Of a stretch of DNA of 7,536 bases, positions 6,201 to 7,536 are shown piece by piece. Source of the stretch: Candidatus Poseidoniales archaeon. Its GTDB lineage: Archaea > Thermoplasmatota > Poseidoniia > Poseidoniales > Thalassarchaeaceae. Below the pieces are notes generated by a model. That model did not search any database. It was not told the origin of the DNA and saw nothing but the letters and a program-made list of their open reading frames with translations. Both the position numbers and the translations under genes were made by a program. Location of the stretch: positions 1-7,536 of the forward strand of contig JAKUTA010000053.1 of assembly GCA_022447885.1 (NCBI GenBank), written 5' to 3'. Numbering within the stretch: position 1 is the stretch's first letter; each line of letters starts with the position of its first letter.

Positions 6201-7536
6201 TCGTTCTACATCTCCAGGATGAACGTGGTCGCCGCCATGCGCGACATCCCCACCCGCCTCAAGGAGACCCTGCCGTGGTGGACCATCCTCGTCAGCCTGT
6301 TCCTGTTCGGTGCTGCGGTCATCTGCGCCGTTCTCGCCTTCATGTTCGGTGACCCCGTAGACGGCTCCCGCTACGCTTGGTGGCTGACCGCCGGTTTCCT
6401 CTTCTTGCTCGGACTCGTATCGCCCCTTTTCATGGTCCTGAACCTAGCGCTTCCCGAATCGGTATCTTTCGGTTCGGTTCGGATGAGTCGCAAGGTCATC
6501 GTACCCAGGCTGGTGATGACCACTCTTGGTCTGGGGATGTTCGGTTGGGGCGTCTGGACCGACCCATGGCGGGCCGACATGGAGCCGGGTGGTACCTCAT
6601 TCATCGTTCTCGGCCTGTTCCTCGTGGGAGCGGGAGTGCTGCTGCTCACCAGCCTCGCCCCGATGATCGCCCGCGCCCTCGCCCGCGCCGGCTCGTCGCT
6701 CTCGAGCCGTATGGCCGCGGTTCTGCCCACCGCGCTCGCCTACCCTCTGGCCACTCCTTTCCGCACCGCGATGACGATGGGCATGTTCAGCCTCGTCGTC
6801 TTCGCCGTCGTCGTCCTGTCAGGCTATTCTGCGATGTTCGGCAACTACATCGGCGATCTAGGGGAGAATGCCAGGGGCGAATGGGAGATCGTCGCGTTCG
6901 GTGACGTCGACCTGGGAGACGACACCTCGCAGTGGGATCTGGGCGATGTCGACCCGGACACCTTCGATGCGATCGCAGTCATCGAGACCGCCGTCATCCT
7001 GACGCACAAACTCTCCGAACACGACCTGGAGAACCATTCACAATACACCTCCTTGAGAGGATTCGACGCCAATTTCACCGCGCATGGGGGTCTACCGCTG
7101 GATTCCTGGTCCCCCGCACTCGGTTCGACGCCTGAAGAGGTGTGGCTGAGGGTGCTCGAGAACGAATCTCTCGTGGTGATCGACTATCAGCTGGCGGTCG
7201 AGGAATGGCAGGGTGAACGGGGAATCATGTTCGAAGGAATGGACTACAACATCGGCGATGCGATCGTCGTCAAGGACCCCTTCAATCCCTATGTCAACCA
7301 TACCCTGTATGTCGCTGCGGTCTTGGAGGAGGAGAGTGGCTGGTTCGCACCGGGCATCAGCGTGAACAAGAATTTCTCACGCGACTATTTCGATTCCGAG
7401 CCCTCTGCGATCTGGTTCTCGCTGCCCGATGGCACCTCGATCGAAGATGAGGAGAGCATCGCCAAGGAGTTGCAGTACGCGCTCGTCGAGGAAGGGTATT
7501 TCGTCATCTCGATAGAAGTTATTTTCCAGAGTTTCC
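3234..7536 (+). CDS. Giant FtsX-like ABC permease with oversized extracytoplasmic domain, 3'-truncated
   Basis: One frame stays open from ATG 3234 to the right edge (1434 codons plus one base). Hydrophobic segments lie near residues 14-33 and 46-60. A typical FtsX module then opens with MALRNLRRRKRNT and a membrane helix at about 84-103. The outside domain runs from about 106 to 867. The FtsX core (about 868-992) includes SFVIFAGILLVMNLFVML, the cytoplasmic ERKSEMGMTRALGM loop and two further helices. More helices follow near 1015-1040, 1046-1071, 1086-1108 and 1122-1148. A second module starts at LAYPLATPFRTAMT with a helix near 1178-1205, and a second outside domain fills the rest. The last helices must lie beyond the window. 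Normal MacB/LolC periplasmic domains are about 200-250 residues, so the 760-residue first domain is exceptional. Its middle (about 452-750) has Gly/Asp-turn strand repeats suggestive of a beta-propeller. Paired with the upstream ATPase it probably exports or extracts a surface lipid, peptide or protein; the substrate is unknown. Confidence 0.9.
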   Translation, partial: MAVDPKLLSAVRKVAVWAVSLLSIALVYHLVLSAIEDSPDGITNSWRATALFLGLVAAIIIHSSLRLLLEPRQRIIGTMALRNLRRRKRNTALIVIGLLVGSAIISSSLVVGDSLDATLNAEFTEALDETDIVIQGTDINGFPVWWNQSSALDFVNDMESDPDIDAVSIGIKTSVSIKVPDRKTVEPHAHWLAMDGELQQTGTWNPLGGAGGVHYSDIVTGNVVVNEEAAEQLELRVGDRLEVSWTDINAGSVSRPMANFTVQAIVSTTATGFVQGGDTAIFTELAVAQELRHRIGEINRIAMSATGGLLDAFDAEQRVLPRLNSSFDAALLGIDAGLDIATIPDEFSLAVQSTAGDGLLSGVEVESLRENLTTIAPNASVVEMLMAPLAGLSHEGVNLTGLLTAEVNGFVVDDVADWYATPAGLSVQKRETSQWFQWIPPDEMANAITGMVSVGDGAVLSLHSSGVRFSALSEDIPSRDIDLPAFDGEMVALAVTSSSGVPYGIALQVSDDSAALLHGPGFAEEGNISWNGTSLDVSSLPQFESGELAVEGDQLLIRLQASLSSHTCAIPLSVLSEQSASCAWQQDPPAMRHLVEVGGGAWDQSGQDLVRTLSRLSGLGASAHDLGLPEGDILSVGGDGVWVDGPGLYIFNGTNFVNATLQPPAAADGNAVWSDDSRTLASGPDGAFIVDENGTSGRLPYQHSVDGVSKIPLVALAITGGGTGLPEPATGEVMLTAWSATGIALSPPANLSLLGLLPAARGYDEPLQLNYSSAVPPLPAPPGQPGLDDISVAIVNVSDAEALLLMDEPVRSSVMIAGPSLALPGAYDSAVENLTAWTDEMTTAASMGFQVIPMKSDVRTATQSAGASFSTLFLIFGSFVIFAGILLVMNLFVMLADERKSEMGMTRALGMQRGDLRTMFVLEGSVIGLVSSAIGAVLGIGVARVLMAGLDKVLSDTFGGSIMFAWEWHSLLTGFATGFLVTWATLLATSFYISRMNVVAAMRDIPTRLKETLPWWTILVSLFLFGAAVICAVLAFMFGDPVDGSRYAWWLTAGFLFLLGLVSPLFMVLNLALPESVSFGSVRMSRKVIVPRLVMTTLGLGMFGWGVWTDPWRADMEPGGTSFIVLGLFLVGAGVLLLTSLAPMIARALARAGSSLSSRMAAVLPTALAYPLATPFRTAMTMGMFSLVVFAVVVLSGYSAMFGNYIGDLGENARGEWEIVAFGDVDLGDDTSQWDLGDVDPDTFDAIAVIETAVILTHKLSEHDLENHSQYTSLRGFDANFTAHGGLPLDSWSPALGSTPEEVWLRVLENESLVVIDYQLAVEEWQGERGIMFEGMDYNIGDAIVVKDPFNPYVNHTLYVAAVLEEESGWFAPGISVNKNFSRDYFDSEPSAIWFSLPDGTSIEDEESIAKELQYALVEEGYFVISIEVIFQSF

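Noticed and set aside
3234..7536. The permease might be two adjacent genes or contain a frameshift
   Set aside because: I followed the codon phase from 3234 to the right edge and found no stop and no change of frame. FtsX core, helices and outside domains all read in one frame.

Overview
The window is GC-rich and almost certainly archaeal. It encodes an archaeal-type Nob1 rRNA endonuclease, a MoaD/SAMP-like protein ending in Gly-Gly, and a tRNA-Glu with no encoded CCA. It also has a TATA box placed at the right distance for leaderless starts. The very large FtsX-type permease with repeated membrane modules resembles proteins of Thermoplasmata, including marine group II (Poseidoniales). That lineage assignment is an inference from family resemblance; no phylogenetic marker is complete here.

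Region 1 (about 1-600) holds the 3' end of an unrecognised small membrane protein gene on the plus strand, then a non-coding gap, then a tRNA-Glu(UUC) gene on the minus strand. The gap contains two short pieces that resemble parts of the same tRNA, one in the same orientation and one inverted, so this locus appears to have been duplicated or rearranged.

Region 2 (about 600-2480) has four compact housekeeping genes. A DedA/VTT-type membrane protein (minus) diverges from nob1 (plus). nob1 converges on tatA (minus) with one base between the stop codons. A MoaD/SAMP-type beta-grasp protein (minus) follows. These genes have no obvious common pathway.

Region 3 (about 2480-7536) is a two-gene ABC exporter/remodelling operon: a LolD/MacB-type ATPase followed 13 bases later by a giant FtsX-like permease. 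The permease is open for more than 1434 codons and runs off the window. Its first extracytoplasmic domain is about 760 residues, far larger than a normal MacB periplasmic domain. It is rich in N-glycosylation sequons and may contain a beta-propeller-like insertion. The operon and the MoaD/SAMP gene share one palindromic TATA element, GTATAATAC, which lies 26 and 28 bases from two opposed ATG codons. This suggests a bidirectional leaderless promoter.

The strongest points for follow-up are this promoter, the oversized glycosylation-rich domain of the permease, and the tRNA-Glu fragments. I see no insertion sequence, integrase, CRISPR array, phage gene or defence system.
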